From Pseudomonadota bacterium (GTDB taxonomy: Bacteria > Pseudomonadota > Alphaproteobacteria > Caulobacterales > Caulobacteraceae), in NCBI GenBank assembly GCA_020161365.1, contig JAIUNU010000002.1:124001-188000 (forward strand): a stretch of DNA of 64,000 nt, in the 5' to 3' direction. How positions within the stretch are numbered: the first letter of the stretch is position 1; each line of letters begins with the position of its first letter. Below the pieces are notes generated by a model. It ran no database searches. It saw only the letters and a program-made list of their open reading frames with translations, and was not told the DNA's origin. The translations under genes and the position numbers were made by a program. Below, piece by piece: positions 10,366-20,321 of the stretch.

Positions 10366-11670
10366 ATGAAGATCTGCTGGGTGACGCCCTTCGTCCTGCG
10401 CTCGTCCATCGGCCGCGTCAGCGCCGAGGTCGCCAAGCAACTCGCCGCGCGCGGGCACGAGGTCGAGATCCTGCGCTGCGAGGACCAGAACGATCCGGCC
10501 GAGCCGCTACATCCGACCGCCCTGCCCGTCCACCACTGGCGCAGCTACGATTTGAACCGCCTACGGACCGAGTTCGACGTGGTCGTCGTCAATATCGGCG
10601 ACAACTATCCCTTCCACGCCGGCGTGTTCGCGATCCTGGACGCCGCGCCGTGCCTGGGGATCTTCCACGACTTCTATATCTACAACCTGTTCTCGGGCTG
10701 GCTGTACTACAACGGCCTGGACTACCAGCGTCACGACGCCGAGATCGTGGCCACCTACGGGCCGGCCGCGCAGCCGTACGCCGTGGCCGTGCGCTCGGGC
10801 CAGATGCTGGATATGGGCGAGATCGCCAAGCACCTGCCGATGACGGAATGGCTGGCGGGCCGCTGCGAGGCCGCGCTAGCGCACGCCCATTTCTACGCGC
10901 CGAAGCTGGAGGCCGTGTGCCTTGGCCCCGTCGCGGTGACGCCGTTGTGCTGCCCCGACCGCGCGACGCCTCCGGGTCCGCCCAAGGCGAAGTCGCAGCT
11001 TACCATCACGACCGTCGGGGTGATGAACCCGAACAAGCGGGTCGCCGACGTCATCCAGGCACTGGGCGGGTCGGATACGCTGAAGGCCTGCGTCTACCGC
11101 CTGGTCGGCCCGATCTCCGATGAAGAGCGCGCGCGACTGGAAGCGCTCGCCGTCGAGGTCGGCTTTGACAACCTGGTCATCGACGGCGCGGTGGACGATG
11201 AAACACTCGACCGACGCCTTGACGAGGCTGACATCATGGTCGCGCTGCGCAAGCCGGTGCTGGAAGGCGCTTCGGGCTCGGCCTGCGAGGGCATGCTGAG
11301 CGGTCGGCCGACGGTGGTCGCTCGCGCCGGCTTCTACGGCGAACTGCCCGACGACCTCGTGTTCAAGATCGACGGTGACATCGTGGTCGACGAGCTGCGA
11401 TCGACGCTGGAGCGACTGGTTTCCGACGACGCCCTGCGGCGCAAAACCGGCAAGGCCGCCCGGGCCTGGGCGCTTGAGACCCTCAACGCCGCGCGATACG
11501 CCGAAGCGGTCGAGGCCCTCGCGCAAGCTCAGGTCACCAGCCGCCCGCTACTGGCGGTCGGCCGGCGGATCGGAGGCGAGTTGAAGGCGATGGGCCTGCC
11601 GGCGGAAGACCCCGCCGCCGCGCGCATCGGGGCGACCTTGCAGAAGCTCTTCGCCCCCCTGCCGCAATAG
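10366..11670 (+). CDS. Glycosyltransferase, GT4-like GT-B fold
   Basis: A 434-aa cytoplasmic enzyme. The N-terminus MKICWVTPFVLRSSIGRVSA with VAKQLAARGHEVEIL is the first Rossmann fold of GT-B retaining glycosyltransferases, including the loop that normally binds the acceptor. The second half contains ITTVGVMNPNKRVADVIQAL (nucleotide-sugar domain start), YRLVGP, and the donor-site segment VALRKPVLEGASGSACEGMLSGRPTVV with the E-x7-E-like arrangement of GT4. The donor and acceptor cannot be read from the sequence. It follows the FkbM methyltransferase by 9 nt, implying joint work on a methylated surface glycan. A hairpin overlapping its stop probably ends the transcript. Confidence 0.88.
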   Translation: MKICWVTPFVLRSSIGRVSAEVAKQLAARGHEVEILRCEDQNDPAEPLHPTALPVHHWRSYDLNRLRTEFDVVVVNIGDNYPFHAGVFAILDAAPCLGIFHDFYIYNLFSGWLYYNGLDYQRHDAEIVATYGPAAQPYAVAVRSGQMLDMGEIAKHLPMTEWLAGRCEAALAHAHFYAPKLEAVCLGPVAVTPLCCPDRATPPGPPKAKSQLTITTVGVMNPNKRVADVIQALGGSDTLKACVYRLVGPISDEERARLEALAVEVGFDNLVIDGAVDDETLDRRLDEADIMVALRKPVLEGASGSACEGMLSGRPTVVARAGFYGELPDDLVFKIDGDIVVDELRSTLERLVSDDALRRKTGKAARAWALETLNAARYAEAVEALAQAQVTSRPLLAVGRRIGGELKAMGLPAEDPAAARIGATLQKLFAPLPQ

Positions 11671-11692
11671 AGCGCCTTCGCGTCAGGCGCTC
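11670..11692 (+). terminator. Hairpin between convergent genes
   Basis: GAGCGCC and GGCGCTC (7-bp stem, 9-nt loop) overlap the stop of the glycosyltransferase and lie inside the last codons of the convergent halogenase-like gene. Only a short TCTT follows, so terminator strength is uncertain. Confidence 0.5.
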
Positions 11693-13182
11693 TTGCTGAC
11701 CGTCGGCGCGCAGTAGTGATCGAGGAACGCCTGGTGCTGCGGCAGGCGTGACACGGCGCCGGCGATGTTGCGTTTCAGGTCGTCCAGCGCCTGTTTCAGC
11801 TGCTGCGGCGGCATCATGCGGCCCATGTGGTGATAGGCCCTGGGTATGATCCGCTGCCCCAGCATCACCTGCAGCCAGGAATCGACCTGGAACAGCTCGC
11901 CCGGCGCCTGGAAAACATGGCCGCTCTCCTGGAACAGAGCGATCCGGTGGGCCAGGCTGTCGGGGATGTCCATGGTCCGGACGCGGTCCCAGAACGCGCT
12001 GTCGGTGCGCTCGGTCACCTTGTAGTGCAGGATGATGAAATCGCGGATCTTCTCGAGTTCGTCGTCGGCCTGTCGGTTGTAGCGATCGATTATCGCCTGG
12101 CTGATCCCCCCGAACGGAAACAGCTGCATTAGCCGCGTCACCCCAATCATGATCAGGTGGATGGAGGTCGACTCCAAAGGCTCGACGAAGCCGCTGGAGA
12201 GGCCCAGCGCCACGACGTTCTTGTCCCAGGTCTTGCGACGGCGGCCGGTGCGGTAGCGGATCAGACGCGGCGAGATCAGGGTCTCACCCTCGATCTCGCG
12301 GGTCAGCATGTCCATCGCCTCGTCGTCCGACATGTGATCGCTGCAATAGACGAGCCCGTTGCCCACGCGATGCTGCAGCGGGATCTTCCAGCGCCAGCCC
12401 GCGCCGTGGGCGATGGCGCGGGTATAGGGAACCGCAGGCCCGGTCGAGCGGGTTTGCACCGCCAGCGCGCTGTTGGTCGGCAGCCAGTGGCTCCAGTCCT
12501 CATAGCCCGCCTTCAGGGTCTGCTCGATCAGCAGCCCCCGGAAGCCCGTGCAGTCGATGAAGAGGTCGCCCTCGACCACCTGGCCGGACTCCATGACCAG
12601 GGCGTCGACGAAGCCGTCCGTTTCCCGCTGGCGAACGCTGGCGATCTTGCCTTCGACACGGCGGACGCCATCAGCCTCGGCCATGCGGCGCAGGAACTGC
12701 CCATAGAGGCCGGCGTCCAGGTGGTAGGCATAGTTCAGCGGGCTCTCCTCGCCCGTGTAGAACCGCTGGGCCTCGGCCGCCTTCAGCTCGAAGCAGTAGT
12801 CGCCCAGATCGCCGCCGAACCCCTGAGCCACGGCCTGCAGCCAGAAGTGATGGAAGCCGCCCATCCAGGTGGATTTGCCGACCTGACCGAACGAGTGGAT
12901 GTAGCGGTCACCGATCTCGCCCCAGTTCTCGAACGAGATGCCGAGCTTGAAGGTCGCCTGGGTGGCCCGCATGAACTCGGCTTCGTCAATCCCCAGCAGC
13001 GCATTGAAGGTCCGCGCCGTGGGAATCGTCGACTCCCCCACCCCGACGGTGCCGATGTCTTCGGACTCCACCAGGGTGATATCCAGCAGCGAACCCAGTT
13101 GCCGACCTAGCGCTGCGGCGGCCATCCAGCCGGCCGTGCCGCCGCCAGCGATCACCACCTTGCGGATCCGTTGGGACTCCAT
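11683..13182 (-). CDS. Flavin-dependent tryptophan halogenase-like protein
   Basis: 499 aa of the tryptophan halogenase family. The FAD-binding loop GGGTAGW is at residues 13-19. The lysine equivalent to the catalytic Lys79 of PrnA is at residue 79 (ATFKLG). The WxWxIP motif that separates halogenases from monooxygenases is present as WRWKIP. ATG 13182 is chosen for its GAGGA ribosome-binding site; ATG 13203 lies only 3 nt after the upstream gene and lacks one. It is the last gene of the minus-strand series TonB receptor, sapC, cupin-like, halogenase. In this setting the family is repeatedly linked to TonB receptors, and its true substrate is unknown; it may not be free tryptophan. Confidence 0.9.
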   Translation of the reverse strand: MESQRIRKVVIAGGGTAGWMAAAALGRQLGSLLDITLVESEDIGTVGVGESTIPTARTFNALLGIDEAEFMRATQATFKLGISFENWGEIGDRYIHSFGQVGKSTWMGGFHHFWLQAVAQGFGGDLGDYCFELKAAEAQRFYTGEESPLNYAYHLDAGLYGQFLRRMAEADGVRRVEGKIASVRQRETDGFVDALVMESGQVVEGDLFIDCTGFRGLLIEQTLKAGYEDWSHWLPTNSALAVQTRSTGPAVPYTRAIAHGAGWRWKIPLQHRVGNGLVYCSDHMSDDEAMDMLTREIEGETLISPRLIRYRTGRRRKTWDKNVVALGLSSGFVEPLESTSIHLIMIGVTRLMQLFPFGGISQAIIDRYNRQADDELEKIRDFIILHYKVTERTDSAFWDRVRTMDIPDSLAHRIALFQESGHVFQAPGELFQVDSWLQVMLGQRIIPRAYHHMGRMMPPQQLKQALDDLKRNIAGAVSRLPQHQAFLDHYCAPTVSKSA

Positions 13183-13205
13183 GGCTTCCTCTTCTCTGGA
13201 CATGG

Positions 13206-14240
13206 CTATCGGTTCAGCCGGTCGATCAGCCAGGCGCGCAGGCGTCGGGCCTTGAGGTCGTCGAGCGGCCCCAGCGGACCGCGCGCCGTCTCGGGCAGAT
13301 GCGCGCCGGCCCGCTCACCGGGGCCGAACACATAGTAGTCGAACAGGGCCTTCCAGCCCTGCTTCTCGAAATCTGGCCGGTCGCGCAGGCTGAGCAGGCC
13401 GTGCAGCAGCGTCGTCATCGGCGTGTCGACAAAGGCCGGCGTGGTGTTCCACCAGTAGTTCATCAGCACGTTGAACTGGCCCAACGCCTCGACCTGGTGC
13501 CACCACAGCGCCGGATAGACCAGCACGTCGCCCGGCTCCATCTCGGCGACCTGGGCGCTGGCCAGCGCCTCGCGAAACAGCGGGTGGCGGTCGAAATCCG
13601 GCTTTTCGAAGTCGACCATGCTGACGACCTGACCGCCCGGCGTCGGCTCCAGCGGGCCGGGGTAGAGGTTGCCCGCCTGGTCGGGCGGAAACAGCGTGAA
13701 GCGCCGGCGGCCCACCGCGCAGACGGCGATGTTGTTGGACATGTCGTAATGGGCGGCCGCCACGGTCCGGTTGCCGATCCAGATTCCCGCCATGGGCGGC
13801 TGCGGACCATAGACCTCGGGGCCCAGGCCCAGATCGTTTTCGGCCTTCAGGCCTGGAAAATAGGCGTCGAGATCGGTCGAGCCGATGTAGATCGACGGGG
13901 CGTCGTGCTGGTCCTCGGCGGCCTCGATCCGCCGCAGAAAGTCCTCAAGCGTCGCGCGTTCGGCCTTGAAGTTCAGGCCCGTCAACGTCTCGTCATAGAA
14001 GAAGCGGCCCTTGATGCCGGGGTCGCCCGTATAGCCCACGACCGGGACGCCGCGATCATGGACGCAGATATAGTCGCGGGCGGCTTGTGAAGATTGAAGC
14101 CCGGCCTGGACGATCGGCCAGTGACACGCCAGGCCTTTGAACAGCATCGGCGTCTGTCCGGCCAGGACGGCGTCGAACGGGATCTCGGCCGGCGTCGCGA
14201 CCTTGACCTCCAGCGTCCGCTTCGCCGTCAGCGCGATCAT
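13206..14240 (-). CDS. Cupin-like (JmjC-type) domain protein
   Basis: 344 aa. A Cupin_8/JmjC-like double-stranded beta helix with an Fe(II)-type facial triad visible as HYD (in AAHYDMSNNIAV) and the later His in LWWHQVEAL. Also seen are the conserved motifs GIWIGNRT, RRRFTLFPPDQ and EPGDVLVYPALWWH. Such proteins are usually 2-oxoglutarate-dependent hydroxylases. The start ATG 14240 overlaps the sapC stop in an ATGA, indicating translational coupling; a longer reading to 14312 would lie inside sapC. The stop is 21 nt before the halogenase start. The tight order suggests that the cupin-like protein and the halogenase-like protein act in one pathway attached to the upstream receptor. Confidence 0.88.
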   Translation of the reverse strand: MIALTAKRTLEVKVATPAEIPFDAVLAGQTPMLFKGLACHWPIVQAGLQSSQAARDYICVHDRGVPVVGYTGDPGIKGRFFYDETLTGLNFKAERATLEDFLRRIEAAEDQHDAPSIYIGSTDLDAYFPGLKAENDLGLGPEVYGPQPPMAGIWIGNRTVAAAHYDMSNNIAVCAVGRRRFTLFPPDQAGNLYPGPLEPTPGGQVVSMVDFEKPDFDRHPLFREALASAQVAEMEPGDVLVYPALWWHQVEALGQFNVLMNYWWNTTPAFVDTPMTTLLHGLLSLRDRPDFEKQGWKALFDYYVFGPGERAGAHLPETARGPLGPLDDLKARRLRAWLIDRLNR

Positions 14241-14959
14241 GCCAAGCTGGCCCGGCGCCGGTTCTTGCGAGCGATCAGGTCCTCGATATTGCCCATCGAT
14301 GAGACGATCCACTGCGCGGCGCGCAACAGCCCGGACTGATGAAGCCGCTCCAGGGCCTCGCCGGTCATCGCGTTGAGCCGATCCGGCGCGATCGTGAAGA
14401 CATCGGGGACGTCGTAGCTGGCGTGATCATCGAGCTTGATCTCGATGTCGATCGGCTCGATCAGGCCGTACTGCTCGAACGCCGCGAACATCGGATCGGC
14501 GATCTCCAGCCCGTCATGAATCTGGCCCAGGGTCTGGCTGACGCTCTGAAGATAGGGCGAATTGCCCCCTGCCGGCAGGAACAGGCGCTCTCCGTCCGTT
14601 CGGCTCACACGCGGGTGATCGAGGTCGACATGGATCATCGGCCGCGGCTGACCACCAAGCGCATCTCGCTGCAAGGCGATCGAGAAGGGTCCGCGACGCT
14701 GCACGGCCGGGATGTAGCGCGCGTTCCAGCCGGTCTCGTCGAGAAAGAGGTTTTCGTCGCGGTCCAGGCCCAGCAGCGCCACGGCCTGGTAGGCGCCCGA
14801 TGGGTCCTTGCGGATCAGGATCGGATATTCGCGCTGCGCGGCTTCGAACTCGGTCGGCAGCAGCAGGGTCTGGTTGACGCCGTCGCCGAAGTCGACGCCG
14901 TGGGCGGCGATCACCCGCAGATCAGCATGATCGACATTGTTGAGAAGCACACGGTTCAT
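14237..14959 (-). CDS. SapC-family protein
   Basis: A 240-aa protein with the SapC family layout: the N-terminal HxxLRV-like segment VDHADLRVIAAHGVDFGDGVNQTLLLPTEF is spread over the first 45 residues. It is followed by the AQREYPILIRKDP strand and the block YQAVALLGLDRDENLFLD. The family name comes from a Campylobacter S-layer cluster, but in Caulobacter and Xanthomonas relatives such genes sit next to TonB receptors. Biochemical function is unknown. It is 89 nt downstream of the receptor gene, after a probable attenuating terminator, and overlaps the cupin-like gene by 4 nt. A short clear start at ATG 14959 is used. Confidence 0.85.
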   Translation of the reverse strand: MNRVLLNNVDHADLRVIAAHGVDFGDGVNQTLLLPTEFEAAQREYPILIRKDPSGAYQAVALLGLDRDENLFLDETGWNARYIPAVQRRGPFSIALQRDALGGQPRPMIHVDLDHPRVSRTDGERLFLPAGGNSPYLQSVSQTLGQIHDGLEIADPMFAAFEQYGLIEPIDIEIKLDDHASYDVPDVFTIAPDRLNAMTGEALERLHQSGLLRAAQWIVSSMGNIEDLIARKNRRRASLA

Positions 14960-14991
14960 GAACGCCCACCCACGCTGAATACGCTCACTTC

Positions 14992-15026
14992 AAAGGAAGA
15001 AAGGGGCCGCCGCAAGCGGCGACCCC
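14992..15026 (-). terminator. Terminator or attenuator after the TonB receptor gene
   Basis: On the minus strand GGGGTCGCC, a 6-nt loop and GGCGGCCCC form a 9-bp stem with one G-T pair, followed by TTTCTTCCTTT. It lies between the receptor stop and sapC, so the downstream three genes probably receive only part of the transcripts. Confidence 0.75.
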
Positions 15027-15048
15027 ATCCTGACTTCCGGTCCCGAGA

Positions 15049-18000
15049 TTAGAAGCGGTAGCGCGCGCCAAGCAGGATCCGGCGATCCAGCTCTTGGGCG
15101 AACCACAGCTCGTTCTCGTCGCGAGCATAGGTGCGCAGGCTTTCCTTGGTCAGGTTGATGCCTTCCAGCGAGATCGCCAGCTTCGGCGTCACGTCGTAGC
15201 TGACGCTGATGTCTAGCTGGCCGAACGGCGCGGTGTAGACGGGGTTCCGCGAGCCGCCACGGTTGGTGGCCGCCAGGAACTTGTCACGCCAGTTGTAGGC
15301 GACCCGGGCCGAGATCCCGTTCTTGTCGTAGATCAGGGTGGCGTTGGCCGTGTCCGACAGACCCAGCAACGCGAACTGATCTTGCGACGGGTTCGCGCCG
15401 TTGTCGAAGCTCACGTCGCCCCGCACCATCGTGTACGCCCCCGACACACCAAAGCCGGTGTCGCCGAAGAAGTGCTGGGCGGCGATTTCGAAGCCGTGGA
15501 TCTTGCCGGTCCGGTTGTTGATCGGCTTGGAGACCTGGAAGTTGAACAGCGGATCGGTGCTGTTGGGCGAAATGTCGACCGCCGCCAGGATCTGGTCCAC
15601 GAAGGCCTGGTTCAGGTCACCCGTGACGCCGCGGTTGGCCTGGAACTGGGCCTGGGCCGCGGCCGCCGAACCGGTGGTCTGCAGCAGGGCCGTCATCGTG
15701 AACAGGTTCACGTCGGTCTGGTCGGCGCCGATCGCCGTCAGGATCGCCTTGGCGGTCCCCGAACGGGTGCCCGCCGCACCGGAGCTGACGTCACGCAGGC
15801 CGAACAGGTTTTGCGAAACGGTGCCGGTGCCGACGAAATTGTTCACGCGCTTCTCGAAGAAGCCGGCCGTGATGTAGCTGCTGGGTTTGTAGTACCACTC
15901 GAGCGAGACGTCGAAGTTGTCCGAGATCAGCGGCTCCAGGTCCGGGTTGCCGCTGGTGCCGAGCGGAATGGCGCCGTTGGACACCGGACGGTTGGGCGTA
16001 CCCGCCGTCTGAGCGGCGAACAGGTTGCCGTAGTCCGGACGCGCGATCGTGCGGCTGAACGAGAAGCGACCGACGAGGTTCTCGCGGAGGTCGACGCTGA
16101 AATCCAGGGCCGGCAGCAGGTTGGAGTACTTGCCCTTGCCCGCCAGCGGCGCATAGGTCGCCGAGGTGTCGAGACGGAAGTCGTTGTCCGCCGTCCAGAC
16201 GATCGCGCTAGGCGTACGGATCAGCGACGTCGAGGTGACCTCGGTCTCTTCATAGCGGACGCCCGTCACCAGGGTGGCCGGCATGCCGCCCAGTTCCGAC
16301 TTCCAGGTCACCTGGGCGTAACCGGCCAGGATGTCCTCGTCGACGCGGTTGTTGGCTTGCCCCGTGATCGACACGGCGTTGCCCCGGGCGACATAGGCCT
16401 TCGACATCGCGTTGTAGAGGTCGATGGCGTCCGCGCGGAACGACACCAGGCCGGCGCCGCTCTGCTTCAGGTCGAACTCGTTGAACTGGCAGGCCATGCA
16501 GAAGGCCTTGACCAGGCCCGGGGCGAACTGAGCCACGTCGCGCGGGTTCGAGATGCCCCAGCTGCCCAGGTCCTGCTGCGTCGAGCTGCCCGCCTGAACC
16601 ATCTTCGACGTACGGTAGTTGAAACCGAAGTCGAAGCGGCTGCCGTTGTCGTCGAGGTCATAGGTGACGTCGGCGCGGATTTCCTTGATCTCGTGCTGCT
16701 GGCTGTTGGTCCAGGTGCGGGCCACCTGGCTGCCCAGGTCGCCCACATCCAGGGCGCCGTTGCCGTTGCCGCGCGGGGCCGCGTCGTTGATCGTGATCGA
16801 CTGGACCGGAACCTTGCCGCTGTAGTCCACCGAGTGCGACGAAACGATCGGCGCGCCGATGGAAACGGTGGTCGAGCTGGTGCCGTTCGACGAGTGCGGA
16901 CCGGAGTCGGCCTTCGAGATATGGCCGTCCAGCTTGACGCGCAGGCGGTCGGACAGATCCCACTCGGCGCTCAGGCCGTAGGACTTCAGGGTGTCTTCGT
17001 TGCTGCGATACTGCTGCTCGAAGCCCATGTCCTTGGTGCCGCTCAGTTGTTCCTGCAGCAGCACGGCGGTCGCGACGACGGGGTTGTTGTCGAAGGTGAC
17101 CTTGTCGAACGGACGGTTGAACCAGTTGGTGCTGTCGTTACGGCGTTCGAAGGACTTGTTCACCGCATAGAGCACGTCGGCCGTAACCGTGAAGTTCTCG
17201 GTCGGGCGATACTGCGCCGTGAGCTGGCCGTTGATCCGCTCGCGCTCGCCTTGCGAGAAGTGGTAGCGGCTGTCGTTCGGGATCGCGACGAGGGTCGAAC
17301 CGCTGGACGGCGCGTTTGTGATCTGCGTCGCGCCGCCGTTGCGGACAAAGCCGTTGGCCGGGTTGATGAAGTCGGCGTAGGTGCGGATGTTCCAGTCGTT
17401 CGAGGTGACGCTGCGGCTGGTGAAGTCGCGCTTCTGATAGGCGCCGAACAGCGCCACGCCGAACTTCTCGCTCTCGTCGGCCCAGTTGAGCAGGCCCGAG
17501 ACTTCCGGCGTGATCTTGCTGCCGCCGTCGTCGACCTTCTTGTCCATGCTCTGGTCATAGACGGCCTTGACGCCGAGGCTGCCGGTCAGGCCCGGCTTGC
17601 CCTCCAGCGGGCGACGGGTCTTGACGTTGATCGCCGCGCCGATGCCGCCCGACGGCACCGCCGCGCGGCCGGTCTTGTAGACTTCCAGCGTAGTGACGCC
17701 TTCCGAGGCCAGGTTCGAGAAGTCGAACGAACGGCTGGTGCCGCCGGCGGTGTCGGACGACTGGTCGCCACCGACCGTGGCCACGTTGGCCGTCGGCATC
17801 GTGCGGCCGTTCAGGGTGACGAGGTTGAAGCCGCCGCCGAAGCCGCGGACCGTGACCTGCGAGCCTTCGCCGTTGGTCCGGTCGATCGACACGCCGGTGA
17901 TCCGCTGCAGGGATTCAGCCAGGTTGGTGTCCGGGAACTTGCCCATGTCTTCGGCGGAAATGGCGTCGACGACGCCCGAATTGGTCCGCTTGATCTCGAT

Positions 18001-18150
18001 CGACCGCTCCAGCGACGCGCGGATGCCGGTGATGATGACCTGATCGACGGTGTTGTCTTGAGCCTGCTGGGCCAGCACCGGGCTGGCGAACATGGCCGCC
18101 GTGATGGCGACGCACGAGGCAGACGCATGCAAGCGACGAAGCCGCTTCAT
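15049..18150 (-). CDS. TonB-dependent receptor (Xanthomonas-Caulobacter type)
   Basis: 1033 aa. Signal peptide MKRLRRLHASASCVAITAAM with cleavage likely after SPVLAQ. The TonB-box region follows as DQVIITGIRASLERSIEIKR. The plug has the conserved VVDAISAEDMGKFPDTNLAESLQRITGV and the VTVRGFGGGFNLVTLNGR motif. The barrel ends in the aromatic ILLGARYRF, typical of outer-membrane proteins. Its length and plug match the large carbohydrate-uptake receptors of Caulobacter. AGGGGGA precedes the ATG. Substrate is unknown. A LacI-type half-palindrome in the 456-nt upstream region and the downstream SapC, cupin-like and halogenase-like genes suggest a sugar-inducible locus. Confidence 0.93.
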   Translation of the reverse strand: MKRLRRLHASASCVAITAAMFASPVLAQQAQDNTVDQVIITGIRASLERSIEIKRTNSGVVDAISAEDMGKFPDTNLAESLQRITGVSIDRTNGEGSQVTVRGFGGGFNLVTLNGRTMPTANVATVGGDQSSDTAGGTSRSFDFSNLASEGVTTLEVYKTGRAAVPSGGIGAAINVKTRRPLEGKPGLTGSLGVKAVYDQSMDKKVDDGGSKITPEVSGLLNWADESEKFGVALFGAYQKRDFTSRSVTSNDWNIRTYADFINPANGFVRNGGATQITNAPSSGSTLVAIPNDSRYHFSQGERERINGQLTAQYRPTENFTVTADVLYAVNKSFERRNDSTNWFNRPFDKVTFDNNPVVATAVLLQEQLSGTKDMGFEQQYRSNEDTLKSYGLSAEWDLSDRLRVKLDGHISKADSGPHSSNGTSSTTVSIGAPIVSSHSVDYSGKVPVQSITINDAAPRGNGNGALDVGDLGSQVARTWTNSQQHEIKEIRADVTYDLDDNGSRFDFGFNYRTSKMVQAGSSTQQDLGSWGISNPRDVAQFAPGLVKAFCMACQFNEFDLKQSGAGLVSFRADAIDLYNAMSKAYVARGNAVSITGQANNRVDEDILAGYAQVTWKSELGGMPATLVTGVRYEETEVTSTSLIRTPSAIVWTADNDFRLDTSATYAPLAGKGKYSNLLPALDFSVDLRENLVGRFSFSRTIARPDYGNLFAAQTAGTPNRPVSNGAIPLGTSGNPDLEPLISDNFDVSLEWYYKPSSYITAGFFEKRVNNFVGTGTVSQNLFGLRDVSSGAAGTRSGTAKAILTAIGADQTDVNLFTMTALLQTTGSAAAAQAQFQANRGVTGDLNQAFVDQILAAVDISPNSTDPLFNFQVSKPINNRTGKIHGFEIAAQHFFGDTGFGVSGAYTMVRGDVSFDNGANPSQDQFALLGLSDTANATLIYDKNGISARVAYNWRDKFLAATNRGGSRNPVYTAPFGQLDISVSYDVTPKLAISLEGINLTKESLRTYARDENELWFAQELDRRILLGARYRF

Positions 18151-18266
18151 AGCCGTTCCCCCTAATAAGCCCTCTCTGGGGCGCTGTTTTTGTTACGGTC
18201 CGGAAGCATTCCCGGAGCGCTCTTCCCGCTCACGTACGCCAGGCGACACCCCACGCACGAGAGACC

Positions 18267-18280
18267 AGTTAGCGGTAACA
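18267..18280. promoter_or_regulatory. LacI-type operator candidate (XylR-like)
   Basis: AGTTAGCGGTAACA, a partial palindrome with central CG, lies 117 bp upstream of the TonB receptor start. It differs at three of 14 positions from the C. crescentus XylR operator TGTTAGCGCTACCA as I remember it, and shares GTTAGCGGTA with the site at 48035-48048. Confidence 0.5.
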
Positions 18281-18448
18281 TCGGTATCGGATGGCCGCAA
18301 TGGCCAATTGACAGCGCTAGCAATCTTTTTTCAGCGCAGTTTTCGAGCGTTTTTTTGACGAGGGTGTTGAAAGAACAGGCCCAAAGCGTACGACCTGAGC
18401 GCACTTTGTTTTCAGATCCGCGCCTGAGTTGCGCCTCGTTTCGCGGTC

Positions 18449-18480
18449 GTAACCGATTACACGCGACGAATGTCGCGTGT
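18449..18480. promoter_or_regulatory. Overlapping palindromes upstream of the TonB receptor
   Basis: GTAACCGATTAC (18449-18460) is a near-palindrome with central CG of the LacI operator kind. It overlaps a perfect 9-bp inverted repeat, ACACGCGAC-GAAT-GTCGCGTGT (18459-18480), which could be an operator or a small hairpin. There is no T-run, so a terminator is unlikely. Confidence 0.4.
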
Positions 18481-18606
18481 CGGGCCGTCTTCAGGGGAGA
18501 ATCCGATCATCAGCCATGACGCGCCAGGACGGCGCGCGGCGGGCTCCACGCGGGTTTGGCTAAAGCCAACCAAGCCAGACAAACAGACTCTGGATTTCTG
18601 TGGACT

Positions 18607-20235
<1,629 letters not shown>

Positions 20236-20321
20236 GGGCGCCCTGCTATAGCGCGCGGGGCCGGAACGCTAGAGCCTCTCTGGTTCGCCGATCGCCATGC
20301 GACGCGCGACAGGCGCGGGCT

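Larger units (their letters stand above)
18151..18606. other. Long non-coding regulatory region upstream of the TonB receptor
   Basis: 456 nt between the receptor start and the ABC-F stop. I see no convincing gene. It holds two LacI-like sites and a 9-bp perfect inverted repeat (separate entries), and a T-rich stretch near 18328-18356. It also has an inverted repeat TTGGCTAAAGCCAA at 18556-18569 that could form a hairpin in the ABC-F transcript but lacks a T-run. Confidence 0.6.

Noticed and set aside
15382-18165. 927-codon plus-strand frame opposite the TonB receptor
   Set aside because: Composition is typical of an antisense shadow (runs of Arg, Val, His), while the minus frame has a signal peptide, plug motifs and terminal Phe.
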